Shown here piece after piece: positions 1 to 10,505 of a stretch of DNA of 64,000 bases. A program made the position numbers and the translations under genes. Under the pieces are notes generated by a model, which had not been told where the DNA came from, ran no database searches, and worked only from the letters and a program-made list of their open reading frames with translations. This DNA is from Paludibacter sp. (GTDB lineage Bacteria > Bacteroidota > Bacteroidia > Bacteroidales > Paludibacteraceae). Location: assembly GCA_023666945.1 (NCBI GenBank), contig JAMPAY010000002.1, positions 1 through 64,000 on the forward strand, read 5' to 3'. The first letter of the stretch is position 1; each line of letters begins with the position of its first letter.

Positions 1-54
1 GGCAACTACTTGCTCAATATCAATGGTACTACTGTCAAACTAATGAAGAAATAA
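1..54 (+). CDS. C-terminal end of a T9SS cargo protein (partial)
   Basis: The first 17 codons read GNYLLNINGTTVKLMKK and end in TAA at 52-54. A glycine-tyrosine strand followed by a short basic tail ending in KK is how type IX sorting domains typically end. The rest of the gene lies to the left of the window, so its function cannot be told. It is followed 18 bases later by another T9SS cargo gene on the same strand and may be co-transcribed with it. Confidence 0.6.
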   Translation, partial: GNYLLNINGTTVKLMKK

Positions 55-72
55 TTAACCTTCTACAAATAT

Positions 73-3000
73 ATGAAAAACTACTGCTTATTGTTTACTG
101 CCTGCCTTTGTGCGGGAGTCCTATCCGCTCAATCCGTACGTGTGTTGAGCGATGTAAAGGTGGCTGACGGTTGGTATCCGCATCTCTCCGACGATGCTAC
201 CTCCCTCGCTTATCTTGCTGCCGAATCCGATGAGTATGGCACTACTGCTGCCGAAACCGATCTCTATGTAACCAACGAAGATTTGAAACTGGTTCTCTAT
301 AAGCAAGGAGTCCGTACGGAACTCTATCCGCATGGAACCAATTGCAACTATATTTGGGCGTCTCTCTCACCCGATGCTACGCGTATACTCTTCAACACCA
401 AGTTCGGTACGGGTATTTGCGACCTCACAGGAAAGGCATTGGTCAATCTCGGTAACTTGGATGCCCCTGTTTGGTATGGCAACGATTATGTTGTCGGTAT
501 GTACGATACGCACGATGGGCATAACTATACGAGTTCCTCCATTGCACTCTGTTCGGTCGATGGTACGCTCAAGCAGGTACTCACCAACCCGCAAGACTTT
601 GGTATGTATCCCTCTGTTTCAGCACGTACCGGACAAATAGCCTACAATACTTTGTCGGGAGAGGTGCGACTCATGCAAACCAACCTGACCGATATGCCCA
701 TACGCAAATCACTTCCATGCTTGCAACAGGCAGTCCCCGCTAAAAAAGCACGCAAAGTCATGGCAGGCACTCAAGCCGATTTTAAAGATTTTCGAATTTA
801 TATCAACCCGGGGCATGGCGGACACGATGCCGACGACCGTAATGTAAAAATCTATCCTTTTGCAAGTGGCGACCCCGAAGGATTCTGGGAGTCTAACTCC
901 AACCTCGACAAAGGCTTGAAATTACGCGATTGGCTCAACGAACTCGGTTTCCAAACAATGATGAGCCGTGTAACCAATACTACGGCTGACGACCGCGCTC
1001 TCTCGGCTATCGTGGCGGAAGCCAATACCTATAAGGCCGATTTCATGCTCTCCATTCACTCCAATGCCGGTGGACCGTCCAACTACGTACTCCAACTCTA
1101 TGCCGGAGTCGATGTCGGAGATACGCACATCTATCCTACTGCTACTCCTTGCTCCGATGAGAGTCGGGCCATCTCCACCATCATAGGCAATAACATTCTC
1201 AGCAACCAAATCACTACTTGGACTGCCGCTACACCACGTATCACGGGCGACAAAACGTTCGGACGTACTGCCATGGGATGGTCCAATGGTTACGGAGTTC
1301 TGCGTGGACTCAAAGTACCGGGAGTTATATCCGAAGGACGTATGCACGACTATCTGCCCGAGGCCTATCGTTTGATGAACATGGACTATAAGTGGGAAGA
1401 AGCATGGCAGTTCATGCAAGCATTCTGCACCTATTTCATGCACTACGAACAGCCCGTCGGAGTCATCGGCGGACAAGTGCGCGATAGTTACCAACAAATG
1501 GTATTCCCCGCTATCAATAAAATCCGTGGTAGCCGCGACGAACTCCTGCCTATCAACCGAGCAGAAGTCTCGCTTTGGCAAAACGGACAACGCTTGCAAA
1601 CCTACACTACCGATACGCTCTACAATGGAGTCTTCTTCTTCTGGAATCTGCAACCGGGAACTTATACTCTCAAAGTGCAGGCAGAGCATTACTACGATGC
1701 TGAACAAGAAGTGGTAGTCACCAAAAACAAGATTACCTATCAGGATATGCTCATGAATATGCAGCGTGAAACACGACCCGAAGTAATCGGTTATTCGCCC
1801 AATGTAGGTCCCGACCAAACGGTCGATGTTTCCACCGAAGTGGTCTTGTCTTTCAATTGGGATATGGTGGCGGAATCTTTAATAGAGGCATTCTCTATCT
1901 CACCGGAGGTTGAGGGTTCTATTACGTTCGAGAACTCCTATCGTACTATGCGCTTTACTCCTACACGCCGATTCGAGAAAGATACCGAATATACCGTCAC
2001 ATTGGCGAAAACGGCTTGCCATCCCGATTATACTTTCACCAATACCATGGCGGAAGATTTCTCCTTTAAGTTCACTACTAAAAATCGTTCCGAACTTTCA
2101 TTGTTGCAAAGTTATCCCTCAGCCGAAAGCGCACCTGTACCCGTCAATCCTTCATTCATTCTCATATGGGATGAAGTCTTGAATACGGGAACCGTCAAGA
2201 AGAATATTACGATACAAGATATGCAGGGCAATACACAATCTGTCAATGCACGAACCTATTCTTACGATGCTCCTGTCTCACCCAATGGATTCCTGTCTTT
2301 CGAACTGACCAAGGCATTACAGCCTGATACGGAGTATAAGGTGGTGATTGCAGAAGATTTGCGCGATCAGTTGGGAATCTACTATAACAAAACTACCGAG
2401 ATACCTTTCCGCACCGAACAACCGCAAGAACTTACTTTACCTGTTGTCAACGATGCGGAAGCATTAGCCTTTAAGTTCGATGGCGAGTCCAGTCTCTATA
2501 CCAAAAATGCTTCGGTCTTCCTCAATACCAATAAGAAAGTTAGGGGCAGTGCTTCTAACGAACTTATCTATGCTTTCACCGATAAAGAGGGGACGGCTAT
2601 GTACGACTATGTTGCAACGGATAATATAATCTCCACCAACCAAGGTCTCTTGGGAATGTATGTCTTTGCCGATTTCTCGGAGAACGAGTTATATGCTAAA
2701 TGGGATGCTTCAGGCGATATACAATACACCCTGTTGTGTGTTATGGACTATGCTGGTTGGAAGTATGTCGAAACCGATTTAAGCCGGTTGCCTGCAGGAG
2801 TCGAGTATCAGTTTATGGGACTCCAACTGCGAAGAAATAACGGATTCTTGTCGGAAAGAGGAAGTATTTATGTTGATGATATTCGCTTCGATGCAGTGGC
2901 TACTGCTTTAGATGATGTCGAAACCGTATCTATATGCCTGTCGCCCAATCCTGTGAAAGATGTGCTTACCGTGCAAGGTGTCGAAAACTGCAACTTGTCG

Positions 3001-3138
3001 CTCTATGCTCCCGACGGACGCCTTATATCTACGGTTAAGGGCAATACCATGGATATGAGCGGATTGGCACAAGGTGTCTATATGCTGGGTATTTCCACTG
3101 ATGGCAAACAACTGTGGCGTAACGTAATTAAGAACTGA
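73..3138 (+). CDS. Secreted N-acetylmuramoyl-L-alanine amidase with T9SS sorting domain
   Basis: This 1021-residue protein starts with a signal peptide (MKNYCLLFTACLCAGVLSAQ). Residues about 25-220 look like a beta-propeller with PD40-type repeats. An Amidase_3 zinc-hydrolase domain follows at about 240-460: the ligands are visible in NPGHGGHD, FWESNSN and SIHSNAG, and the catalytic glutamate in VISEGRMHD. Next come a carboxypeptidase-like regulatory domain (about 465-560), two Ig-like modules of the Big_5 type (about 575-800) and a carbohydrate-binding-like beta domain. The last 80 residues form a T9SS sorting domain (SPNPVKDVL, LAQGVYML, ending NVIKN). Amidases of this family cut the lactyl-peptide amide bond of peptidoglycan. 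The sorting domain implies export through T9SS, so the target may be external peptidoglycan rather than the cell's own septum; that last point is inference. Confidence 0.85.
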   Translation: MKNYCLLFTACLCAGVLSAQSVRVLSDVKVADGWYPHLSDDATSLAYLAAESDEYGTTAAETDLYVTNEDLKLVLYKQGVRTELYPHGTNCNYIWASLSPDATRILFNTKFGTGICDLTGKALVNLGNLDAPVWYGNDYVVGMYDTHDGHNYTSSSIALCSVDGTLKQVLTNPQDFGMYPSVSARTGQIAYNTLSGEVRLMQTNLTDMPIRKSLPCLQQAVPAKKARKVMAGTQADFKDFRIYINPGHGGHDADDRNVKIYPFASGDPEGFWESNSNLDKGLKLRDWLNELGFQTMMSRVTNTTADDRALSAIVAEANTYKADFMLSIHSNAGGPSNYVLQLYAGVDVGDTHIYPTATPCSDESRAISTIIGNNILSNQITTWTAATPRITGDKTFGRTAMGWSNGYGVLRGLKVPGVISEGRMHDYLPEAYRLMNMDYKWEEAWQFMQAFCTYFMHYEQPVGVIGGQVRDSYQQMVFPAINKIRGSRDELLPINRAEVSLWQNGQRLQTYTTDTLYNGVFFFWNLQPGTYTLKVQAEHYYDAEQEVVVTKNKITYQDMLMNMQRETRPEVIGYSPNVGPDQTVDVSTEVVLSFNWDMVAESLIEAFSISPEVEGSITFENSYRTMRFTPTRRFEKDTEYTVTLAKTACHPDYTFTNTMAEDFSFKFTTKNRSELSLLQSYPSAESAPVPVNPSFILIWDEVLNTGTVKKNITIQDMQGNTQSVNARTYSYDAPVSPNGFLSFELTKALQPDTEYKVVIAEDLRDQLGIYYNKTTEIPFRTEQPQELTLPVVNDAEALAFKFDGESSLYTKNASVFLNTNKKVRGSASNELIYAFTDKEGTAMYDYVATDNIISTNQGLLGMYVFADFSENELYAKWDASGDIQYTLLCVMDYAGWKYVETDLSRLPAGVEYQFMGLQLRRNNGFLSERGSIYVDDIRFDAVATALDDVETVSICLSPNPVKDVLTVQGVENCNLSLYAPDGRLISTVKGNTMDMSGLAQGVYMLGISTDGKQLWRNVIKN

Positions 3139-3154
3139 TAATATACAACCAATG

Positions 3155-3186
3155 GAGTGTCTGAAACCTGTACGTTTCAGACACTC
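3155..3186 (+). terminator. Hairpin after the amidase gene
   Basis: A 13-bp perfect stem (GAGTGTCTGAAAC, loop of six, GTTTCAGACACTC) starts 16 bases after the amidase stop. The run that follows is only partly T-rich, so it is a plausible but not textbook terminator. Confidence 0.55.
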
Positions 3187-3197
3187 TCTCTAAGTCT

Positions 3198-4046
3198 ATG
3201 AATAGGTTACAATGTTTGTGCATCCTCTGCATGTCGCTAACGATGTTACATGCCAGCACTGTACTGCTACCGCTCAACATAGAGAGCACTAATGGTATTA
3301 CGGAAGCAGAATATACATCCGACAATGGGCAAATCTACAATATCACACAACCCCGTGTGCACGTTTACTTGCCTGATAATGCCAAGGCTGATATGCTGCT
3401 GTTGGTATGTCCGGGAGGGGCATACCGGTATGTGTCGGCATACAACGAAGGAACATGTGTTGCCGATTTTTGCAACAGCCGCGCTATCGCTGTCGCCGTC
3501 TTGGAGTATCGTCTGCCCAATGCACACGAAAACATACCGCTCGAAGATGCGTGTGCCGCTATGCGATTGTTGCGCGATAGTGTACCCCGGTGGGGAATAC
3601 CGCAGGGAAGAGTGGGAGTCATGGGATTCTCGGCAGGAGGACATTTGGCAGGATCGTTGCTCACTATGTACACCGATACGGTTACACGACCCGATTTCGG
3701 AGTACTCATCTATCCCGTACTCTCCATGATGGCAGATACGCATGGCAAAACACGTACACACCTTCTGGGTACGGAACCTACCGATGAACAAAAGCAAAAA
3801 TGGACATTGCTCAATCAAGTACATGCCGACATGCCTCCCGTCTTGCTGGCTGCTTGTCAAGACGATCGGGCTGTACCGGTGAGCAATTCACTTGATTTCT
3901 ATACCGCACTCACTCGGCAAAAAGTACCGGCAGAATTGCTTATCTTGCCGCAAGGGGGACACGGATGGGGCTTTAGTCGAGACTATCCTATGCGGCAGGT
4001 TTTCACTACGGCACTAATGCAATGGCTGGAAAATGTAGCAAGATAA
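3198..4046 (+). CDS. Alpha/beta hydrolase, acetyl-esterase-like, exported
   Basis: The 282-residue product begins with a hydrophobic signal-like segment (MNRLQCLCILCMSLTMLHAS). The alpha/beta-hydrolase core carries an oxyanion motif (CPGGAYRYVS), the nucleophile elbow GFSAGGHLAG, the acid in CQDDRAVP and the histidine in GGHGWG. This is the layout of the BD-FAE / acetyl-xylan-esterase-like lipase group in Bacteroidota. The substrate is probably an acetylated or feruloylated carbohydrate ester in the periplasm or outside the cell, but the sequence alone does not settle it. It stands alone between two terminator-like hairpins. Confidence 0.75.
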   Translation: MNRLQCLCILCMSLTMLHASTVLLPLNIESTNGITEAEYTSDNGQIYNITQPRVHVYLPDNAKADMLLLVCPGGAYRYVSAYNEGTCVADFCNSRAIAVAVLEYRLPNAHENIPLEDACAAMRLLRDSVPRWGIPQGRVGVMGFSAGGHLAGSLLTMYTDTVTRPDFGVLIYPVLSMMADTHGKTRTHLLGTEPTDEQKQKWTLLNQVHADMPPVLLAACQDDRAVPVSNSLDFYTALTRQKVPAELLILPQGGHGWGFSRDYPMRQVFTTALMQWLENVAR

Positions 4047-4125
4047 GTATACTTTAGCATATGATTGTTTGATAATTACTATATCATTGTCGGCAGAGTC
4101 GATACGTCATGCCGAAAACCCGAGG

Positions 4126-4168
4126 AAAGGGGGGACGGAGTACAATAATGTGCTTCTGCCCCTTTTTT
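4126..4168 (+). terminator. Terminator upstream of secA
   Basis: AAAGGGG at 4126 pairs with CCCCTTT at 4159-4165, with an inner stem of weaker pairs, and is followed by a T run. It separates the esterase from the secA promoter. Confidence 0.5.
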
Positions 4169-4169
4169 G

Positions 4170-4200
4170 TTGTCTATGTGAAGAAAATGTTGTATTTTTG
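4170..4200 (+). promoter_or_regulatory. Bacteroidota-type promoter for secA-lgt
   Basis: TTG at 4170-4172 and TATTTTTG at 4193-4200 are 20 bases apart, matching TTTG-N20-TAnnTTTG. Transcription would begin near 4204, giving a leader of about 64 bases before secA. Confidence 0.6.
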
Positions 4201-4267
4201 TGCCATAATTGCCCCATAGGAACCATACCCTTGGGATTAAAGTGGAATCAGACTAAATACAACAGAT

Positions 4268-7200
4268 ATGGGATTTGTAGAAATCTTAAGCAAACTCTTT
4301 GGTAATAAGTCGCAACGCGACTTGCGTGAGATAATGCCCTACGTGGACAAGATTAAGGCAGTCTATCCGGAGATAGCCCGCTTGGACAATGATGCGTTGC
4401 GGGCGCGTACGGAAACATTGAAACAACGGATTGCCGATGCCGTGGCGGCCGATAAAGCACGCATCAAAGAACTCAAAGATAGTGTCGAGGCGTTGGATAT
4501 CGACAAGCGCGAAAAAGTATATCGTGAGGTGGATAAACTGGAAAAAGATGTAACCGATACCTACGAGAAAGTCTTGTTGGAAGTGCTACCCGAAGCTTTT
4601 GCTATCGTAAAAGATACAGCACGCCGTTTTTCTGAAAACCATACGGTGGAGGTAACTGCTTCGCAGTTCGACCGCGACTTGGCTGCCCGCTACGACTTTG
4701 TACATATCGAGGGCGATAAGGCAATCTATCAGAACCATTGGACGGCCGGGGGCAACGAAGTTACATGGGATATGGTGCACTACGATGTGCAACTTATCGG
4801 TGGTGTGGTATTGCACCAAGGAAAAATCGCAGAGATGGCTACCGGCGAGGGGAAAACATTGGTCGCTACATTGCCCGTATTCTTAAATGCACTTACACAC
4901 GAAGGCGTACATGTCGTAACGGTCAACGACTATCTTGCCAAGCGTGACTCCGAATGGATGGGACCATTGTATATGTTCCATGGATTGTCGGTCGATTGCA
5001 TTGATAAGTATCGCCCCAATTCTGATGAACGTCGCCGTGCTTATGCGTGCGACATTACGTTCGGTACAAACAACGAGTTCGGTTTCGACTATCTGCGCGA
5101 TAACATGGCAACCTCGCCGCTCGATCTCGTACAACGCAAGCACAACTATGCCATTGTCGATGAGGTCGACTCTGTCTTGATAGATGATGCTCGTACGCCA
5201 CTTATTATCAGTGGTCCTGTACCCAAAGGAGAAGTTCAGTTGTTCGATGAGTACAAGCACCGTGTGGAACTGTTGGTGCGTACACAACAAACACTCACTA
5301 CCAAACTACTTGCTGAAGCGCGTCAGAAAATGGCGTCCGAAGATAAGAAAGTGGCGGAAGAAGGCGAATTGGCGTTGTTCCGTTCCTACAAGGGTATGCC
5401 TAAAAATAAGGCACTCATCAAGTTCTTGTCGGAGCAAGGAAATAAGGTGCGCCTGCAAAAAACAGAAGAGTTTTACATGCAGGAGAACAACAAAAATATG
5501 CACATCGCTACCGACGAGTTGTACTTTGTTATCGATGAGAAAAATAAGAGTATCGAACTGACCGATAAGGGTATTGATGCTCTGACGGGGGCTACCGATG
5601 ATTCCACTTTCTTCGTGTTGCCCGATGTCGGATCCGAAGTGGCTGAAATCGAAAAACTGCCGTTGAATGCCGAAGAAAAGCAGCAGAAGAAAGATGAAGT
5701 GTTGGAACAATATTCCATCAAATCGGAGCGGGTACATACGGTTAACCAACTGCTGAAAGCCTACACCTTGTTCGAAAAAGATGTCGACTATGTCATCATG
5801 GATGGCGAGGTCAAAATTGTCGATGAGCAGACGGGACGTATCATGGAGGGACGTCGTTGGTCCGATGGCTTGCATCAGGCTGTCGAAGCAAAGGAAAATG
5901 TCAAGGTGGAAGCCGCTACGCAAACCTTTGCTACGATAACGCTCCAAAACTATTTCCGCATGTATCATAAGTTGGCGGGTATGACGGGTACTGCCGAAAC
6001 CGAAGCAGGAGAGTTCTGGAATATCTATAAGTTGGATGTGGTGGTAATTCCCACTAACCGACCCATTGCGCGTCTCGATATGAACGACCGTGTCTATCGT
6101 ACCAAACGCGAGAAATATAATGCCGTAATCGAAGAAATCGTACAACTGCACAATGAAGGACGCCCCGTTTTGGTGGGTACAACATCGGTCGAAATCAGTG
6201 AGTTGCTTTCTCGTATGCTCAATATACGAAAAATCTCTCACAACGTACTGAATGCAAAACTGCACCAACGAGAGGCTGACATAGTGGCAGAGGCAGGTCG
6301 AACGGGAACGGTCACCATTGCAACCAACATGGCAGGTCGTGGTACGGATATTAAACTCACAACCGATGTAAAAGAGGCTGGAGGTCTGGCCATTATCGGT
6401 ACGGAAAGGCATGAGTCGCGACGCGTCGACCGTCAGTTGCGTGGTCGTGCAGGACGTCAGGGCGACCCGGGGTCTTCCGTTTTCTATGTTTCCTTGGAAG
6501 ACGACTTGATGCGTATGTTCGGTTCCGAACGCATTGCAGGACTCATGGATAAGATGGGTTTCGAAGAGGGAGAAATGATCGAACACAAGATGATTTCCAA
6601 CTCTATAGAGCGAGCACAAAAGAAAGTGGAGGAAAACAACTTTGGTATACGTAAACGTCTGTTGGAGTACGACGATGTTATGAACCAACAACGTAACGTA
6701 ATCTATGCCAAGCGTCACCACGCACTGATGGGCGAACGCTTGGGAGTCGATATAACTAACATGATTTACGATACGGCAGAAGCCATCGTAACGGAGCATC
6801 ACGATGTGCTTGATTACGAAGGATTGTCGTTCGATATTATGCAGGTCTTTGCTATGGAAGTGCCTTTCGACGAGGAGGAATTCCGCGCACACAAACCGGA
6901 TCGGTTGACAGAGCAAGTGGCAACTGCTGCCATCGAAACGTTCAAACGTAAAATGGATAAGTTGGCGCAGGTGGCATATCCGGTGATAAAGAATATCTAC
7001 GAAACCAAAGGGTCGCAGTATGAAAATATTCTCATTCCGGTAACCGACGGCAAGCGTGTCTACAATATCGCCACAAATCTCAAGGCTGCCTACGAAACCG
7101 AATGTAAAGAAGTTATCAAAGAGTTCGAAAAACGCACATTGCTCTATGTTATTGACGATGAGTGGAAAGAACACCTCCGCCAGTTGGACGATTTGAAACA

Positions 7201-7573
7201 GTCTGTGCAAAATGCCTCCTATGAGCAAAAAGATCCGTTGTTGATATACAAATTGGAGTCATTTAACCTCTTCTCTTCAATGTTGAACAACTTCAACCGT
7301 CGTGCTATTGCTATCTTGCTCAGAGGACAGATACCGGTACGCGAACCGCAAGAAGTGCGCCAGGCACAAACACAACAACGCCAAGACTATAGCAAATACC
7401 GCACACAGAAGGACTTGGCAGGCGCTCGTCCCGCTAACGATGCTGCACATCGAGATACCCGTGAAATGCAAAAGCCGGAACCGCTGCGAGTGGAGAAGAA
7501 AGTCGGACGTAATGACCCTTGCCCCTGCGGAAGCGGTAAGAAATACAAGAACTGCCACGGAAAAGAACAGTAA
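4268..7573 (+). CDS. secA: Preprotein translocase ATPase SecA
   Basis: SecA drives proteins through the SecYEG channel by ATP hydrolysis at the inner membrane. The start [19 protein letters not shown] matches the usual N-terminus of the family in Bacteroidota. Walker A (MATGEGKT) is near residue 190 and the DEVD Walker B box near 297. Motifs for the second ATPase lobe ([22 protein letters not shown]) follow. The C-terminus has the zinc-binding tail [14 protein letters not shown] near residue 1084. At 1101 residues it is longer than the roughly 900 of the Escherichia coli protein, as is normal in this phylum, which has extra sequence in the first ATPase lobe (here about residues 350-460). lgt starts five bases after the stop, so the two form one operon for secretion and lipoprotein maturation. 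Confidence 0.97.
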   Translation: MGFVEILSKLFGNKSQRDLREIMPYVDKIKAVYPEIARLDNDALRARTETLKQRIADAVAADKARIKELKDSVEALDIDKREKVYREVDKLEKDVTDTYEKVLLEVLPEAFAIVKDTARRFSENHTVEVTASQFDRDLAARYDFVHIEGDKAIYQNHWTAGGNEVTWDMVHYDVQLIGGVVLHQGKIAEMATGEGKTLVATLPVFLNALTHEGVHVVTVNDYLAKRDSEWMGPLYMFHGLSVDCIDKYRPNSDERRRAYACDITFGTNNEFGFDYLRDNMATSPLDLVQRKHNYAIVDEVDSVLIDDARTPLIISGPVPKGEVQLFDEYKHRVELLVRTQQTLTTKLLAEARQKMASEDKKVAEEGELALFRSYKGMPKNKALIKFLSEQGNKVRLQKTEEFYMQENNKNMHIATDELYFVIDEKNKSIELTDKGIDALTGATDDSTFFVLPDVGSEVAEIEKLPLNAEEKQQKKDEVLEQYSIKSERVHTVNQLLKAYTLFEKDVDYVIMDGEVKIVDEQTGRIMEGRRWSDGLHQAVEAKENVKVEAATQTFATITLQNYFRMYHKLAGMTGTAETEAGEFWNIYKLDVVVIPTNRPIARLDMNDRVYRTKREKYNAVIEEIVQLHNEGRPVLVGTTSVEISELLSRMLNIRKISHNVLNAKLHQREADIVAEAGRTGTVTIATNMAGRGTDIKLTTDVKEAGGLAIIGTERHESRRVDRQLRGRAGRQGDPGSSVFYVSLEDDLMRMFGSERIAGLMDKMGFEEGEMIEHKMISNSIERAQKKVEENNFGIRKRLLEYDDVMNQQRNVIYAKRHHALMGERLGVDITNMIYDTAEAIVTEHHDVLDYEGLSFDIMQVFAMEVPFDEEEFRAHKPDRLTEQVATAAIETFKRKMDKLAQVAYPVIKNIYETKGSQYENILIPVTDGKRVYNIATNLKAAYETECKEVIKEFEKRTLLYVIDDEWKEHLRQLDDLKQSVQNASYEQKDPLLIYKLESFNLFSSMLNNFNRRAIAILLRGQIPVREPQEVRQAQTQQRQDYSKYRTQKDLAGARPANDAAHRDTREMQKPEPLRVEKKVGRNDPCPCGSGKKYKNCHGKEQ

Positions 7574-7578
7574 CTACT

Positions 7579-8475
7579 ATGCTATTGAATTATATTGTTT
7601 GGAATGTAAACCCCGTAGCGTTCTCGTTGGGAGCGTTGCAAATACGTTGGTATGGTATTTTGTGGGCATTGGGTATTTGGTTCTGTCTGCTTATTCAGCA
7701 GAAACTCTATAAGAACGAGAAATGTCCGGAAGATTGGACTGACAAACTCTTTATGTACATGGTGCTGGGCGTAATCATCGGGGCGCGTTTGGGACATTGT
7801 TGGTTTTACGAATGGCACGAAGTAGCCAAACTGGGCTTGGAACCGATACATTTCTTGGGGATGACGTTCAATTATCGAAATCCTTATATAGAACATCCGC
7901 TGGAATTGCTCAAAATATGGGAGGGAGGTTTGTCTTCGCATGGCGGGGCAATAGGTCTTATTATTGCGGCATTCCTGCTGAGTAAGAAACATTTCCACAA
8001 AGGTATAGTATGGATTTTCGATCGTTTGGTCATTGGTATCTGCATCACGGGTGCTTGTATCCGATTAGGCAATCTGTTTAATTCTGAAATTTATGGCAAT
8101 CCTACCACCATGCCTTGGGGATTCTTGTTTGTACGCAATGGTGATGAGTTGCCTTGTCATCCTACGCAGATCTATGAGATGCTCTATTGCTTGGTAGGCT
8201 TTGTCGTTACTTGGTTGATGTATTGGAAAGGTCAATGCTACAAACGGAGCGGACTTATATTTGGTGTATTCCTCGAGATTATTTTCTTTACGCGCTTTGT
8301 GTTGGAGTTTATTAAACTTGACCAAGAAGCGTTCGAGGCCGATATGTTCTTGAATATGGGGCAATGGCTGAGTATACCATTCATTGTTTGGGGTATATGG
8401 CTAATCGTGCGTGCTTGCAAGCAACCGACGGTTGAGGCGGTGCATAGGCCGAAAGACCATATGGGGGCAAAGTAA
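7579..8475 (+). CDS. lgt: Prolipoprotein diacylglyceryl transferase
   Basis: Lgt moves diacylglycerol from phosphatidylglycerol to the lipobox cysteine of prolipoproteins in the inner membrane. The 298-residue sequence has about seven membrane segments, the conserved SSHGGAIG segment and the Lgt signature GACIRLGNLFNSEIYG with its essential arginine. The first membrane segment contains RWYGILWALG, the usual N-terminal motif. It follows secA by five bases. The length is normal. Confidence 0.95.
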   Translation: MLLNYIVWNVNPVAFSLGALQIRWYGILWALGIWFCLLIQQKLYKNEKCPEDWTDKLFMYMVLGVIIGARLGHCWFYEWHEVAKLGLEPIHFLGMTFNYRNPYIEHPLELLKIWEGGLSSHGGAIGLIIAAFLLSKKHFHKGIVWIFDRLVIGICITGACIRLGNLFNSEIYGNPTTMPWGFLFVRNGDELPCHPTQIYEMLYCLVGFVVTWLMYWKGQCYKRSGLIFGVFLEIIFFTRFVLEFIKLDQEAFEADMFLNMGQWLSIPFIVWGIWLIVRACKQPTVEAVHRPKDHMGAK

Positions 8476-8533
8476 TAAAGACCTACGGTGCTACTGATAG
8501 TGTAGTTATGCTGTTGTTCGAATAGGGACTGCT

Positions 8534-9907
8534 ATGTTTTTTCGTAGAGGTAAGATATTGTTGTTGGGTTTATGGTTGTGTATAGGTCTGTATGCGCAAG
8601 ATTCGTTGCGTCTGTATGCTGATACGCTTCATGCGGAAGATTTGGTGGAACATCTCTCGGAAGACCAATTGTTGCTGCAATTAGTGGCGGAACAAAGTCG
8701 AAAGATTGTTTGGCGTGAAGATTCGTTGTTTCAAGTACGTTTGGCAACCGATACAACAACGGCTTTCCCTTTCCATGTGGGGTTGCGCGATTCACTGCTC
8801 ATAGCCGAACGTGTAAAACACATGTATGGCGTTCATCCTTTGGGGCGTAAGTTATATTATAAATCAAGGGAATGGCCTTCACTCACCGATTCGCTCCCTA
8901 CAGAGGTGAATATACAATCTGTTCGCAACGAGGCGCGACGCTATATAACGGCTCATCATGCCGAGCTCTATGTCGGTATGTTCGATTCTATCGAATATAC
9001 CGATCCGGCTTTGTTGCGTCCGCAACAATGTCAGTTGTTGGATGTACCGGAGAGGTCGTTAATACACGATGCGGAAGAGGAACGGAGAGAACGTTTGCGC
9101 AACTTGAAGAACCGGTTTACACTATGGCGTAAAGAGTTGGTCACAATGGCGCAGATGACGCAAAACTATGTGTCGCAAAATTGGTATGCGGGCGGTAACT
9201 CTAACTTCGCATTGCTTACCTTGGTGCAGGGAACGCTGAAGTACGATAATCATAAAAACCTTACATGGGAGAATTCGCTGGAGTGGCGTATGGGCTTTAA
9301 TACGGTAACGGGCGATTCCCTGCGAAAAGTCAATACGAATGATGATTTGTTCCGCTTATATACCAAATTGGGCTTGAAAGCGTTTGGCAAATTCTCTTAT
9401 TCATTGTCGGCCGATTTCGAAACACAGTTCTTTAATACATGGAAAGAAAATACGCTGGAATTAAAAACCGGACCGCTCACACCTATCCGTCTGAATGTTT
9501 CGTTGGGTCTCGATTATAAACCGGTGAAAGGATTGTCTATCGTAATAGCCCCATTAACCTACAAAATGGTCTATGCACACGATACTTTGCATGTTAGTCA
9601 AACAGCGTTTGGTATTGACGAAGGAACTCGTTTATTGAACGATGTGGGTAGTTCTCTGCGCGTGGATTGGTCGTGGAAACCCGTTAGGGAAATCGCATTG
9701 GATACTAAGTTCTATTGTTATACCAACTATCACCGTGTCGAATTGGATTTGGAAGTGACATGCAATTTTATTATAAATCGCTTTATATCCGCCCGTGTGA
9801 TGTTGCATCCGCGCTATGATAATACCATAATACTGCCCGATGATGCGCGTGCCCGTATTCAGTTTAAGGAAATGCTGTCAATAGGTTTTGCACATAAGTT
9901 CCGGTAG
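8534..9907 (+). CDS. DUF3078 outer-membrane-associated protein
   Basis: A 457-residue protein with a signal peptide (MFFRRGKILLLGLWLCIGLYAQ). The C-terminal two thirds look like the Bacteroidota DUF3078 family: the hallmark stretch NWYAGGNSNFALL is followed by repeated amphipathic beta strands (KYDNHKNLTWENSLEWRMGF), which suggest an outer-membrane barrel. The final residues AHKFR fit a barrel-type terminal strand. Residues about 20-200 are polar and not recognised. The biological role of the family is unknown. It follows lgt by 58 bases and may be read from the secA promoter. Confidence 0.75.
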   Translation: MFFRRGKILLLGLWLCIGLYAQDSLRLYADTLHAEDLVEHLSEDQLLLQLVAEQSRKIVWREDSLFQVRLATDTTTAFPFHVGLRDSLLIAERVKHMYGVHPLGRKLYYKSREWPSLTDSLPTEVNIQSVRNEARRYITAHHAELYVGMFDSIEYTDPALLRPQQCQLLDVPERSLIHDAEEERRERLRNLKNRFTLWRKELVTMAQMTQNYVSQNWYAGGNSNFALLTLVQGTLKYDNHKNLTWENSLEWRMGFNTVTGDSLRKVNTNDDLFRLYTKLGLKAFGKFSYSLSADFETQFFNTWKENTLELKTGPLTPIRLNVSLGLDYKPVKGLSIVIAPLTYKMVYAHDTLHVSQTAFGIDEGTRLLNDVGSSLRVDWSWKPVREIALDTKFYCYTNYHRVELDLEVTCNFIINRFISARVMLHPRYDNTIILPDDARARIQFKEMLSIGFAHKFR

Positions 9908-9962
9908 AATCACTCTCATGCGCTGGCAGATGCACGAAGCATTGATGGTATTCTGCCGGTTA

Positions 9963-10505
9963 TTATTTTGTCTTGAAAACTTTGTGCCATTGGTCGAACT
10001 GTTGCAACGACGCATTCCCATGCCTCTGCAGTCCCTCTCGTATTTTGTGCAACGATTTGGTTTTGCCAAGGTGCGTCTTCGAGTAGAACTTGTCGGCATA
10101 GCAGATGATTTGTTCTTCTAACGTACGAGGGCAGAAGTCTTGCAGAGGCAATGGCAAATTCTCTTTTTGTATTTGTTCTTTGGTGATTCCCGTTCCGGTA
10201 TGCCGTTCTGCCACATCTGCGTGACGAGGCAAACCTTCTGTGCGTAGCAGTTGGGCACCAAGTCTACCGTGTTGTATGTAAGGGTGTTCTCCATAACAAT
10301 ATATGGAGGGGGCTTGGCAGAATCGGATGCCTATATCGTGCAGTATGGCGGCTTCTTGCACAAACTCTCTGTCCACCTGCCATTCGGGGTGGGCATCTAC
10401 AATGCGCAATGCCCTATGGGCAACTTGTCTGCTATGCCGAAGTAGTATATCGCGAAGTGCGGGATTGTCGGCATAGTATTTATCAATTATATCAATGGGG
10501 TTCAT
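9963..10505 (-). CDS. HD-domain metal-dependent hydrolase
   Basis: A 180-residue protein with the HD-superfamily signature: HSRQVAHRAL, then EAAILHDIGIRF with the metal-binding HD pair, and later HIQHGRLGAQLLR. The family hydrolyses phosphoester bonds of nucleotides or similar small substrates; the substrate here is unknown. Its ATG overlaps the TGA of fmt by four bases, so it is translationally coupled to fmt. Confidence 0.8.
   Translation of the reverse strand: MNPIDIIDKYYADNPALRDILLRHSRQVAHRALRIVDAHPEWQVDREFVQEAAILHDIGIRFCQAPSIYCYGEHPYIQHGRLGAQLLRTEGLPRHADVAERHTGTGITKEQIQKENLPLPLQDFCPRTLEEQIICYADKFYSKTHLGKTKSLHKIREGLQRHGNASLQQFDQWHKVFKTK

Noticed and set aside
922..1818. 298-codon minus-strand frame inside the amidase gene
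   Set aside because: Antisense shadow of a well-supported gene, with no recognisable product.
4069..4305. 78-codon frame before secA
   Set aside because: It runs through a terminator and the secA promoter and overlaps the secA start in another frame.
5306..7228. 640-codon open frame on the minus strand over secA
   Set aside because: It lies wholly inside secA and is open only because of the codon use of the sense gene; no motif or start context supports it.
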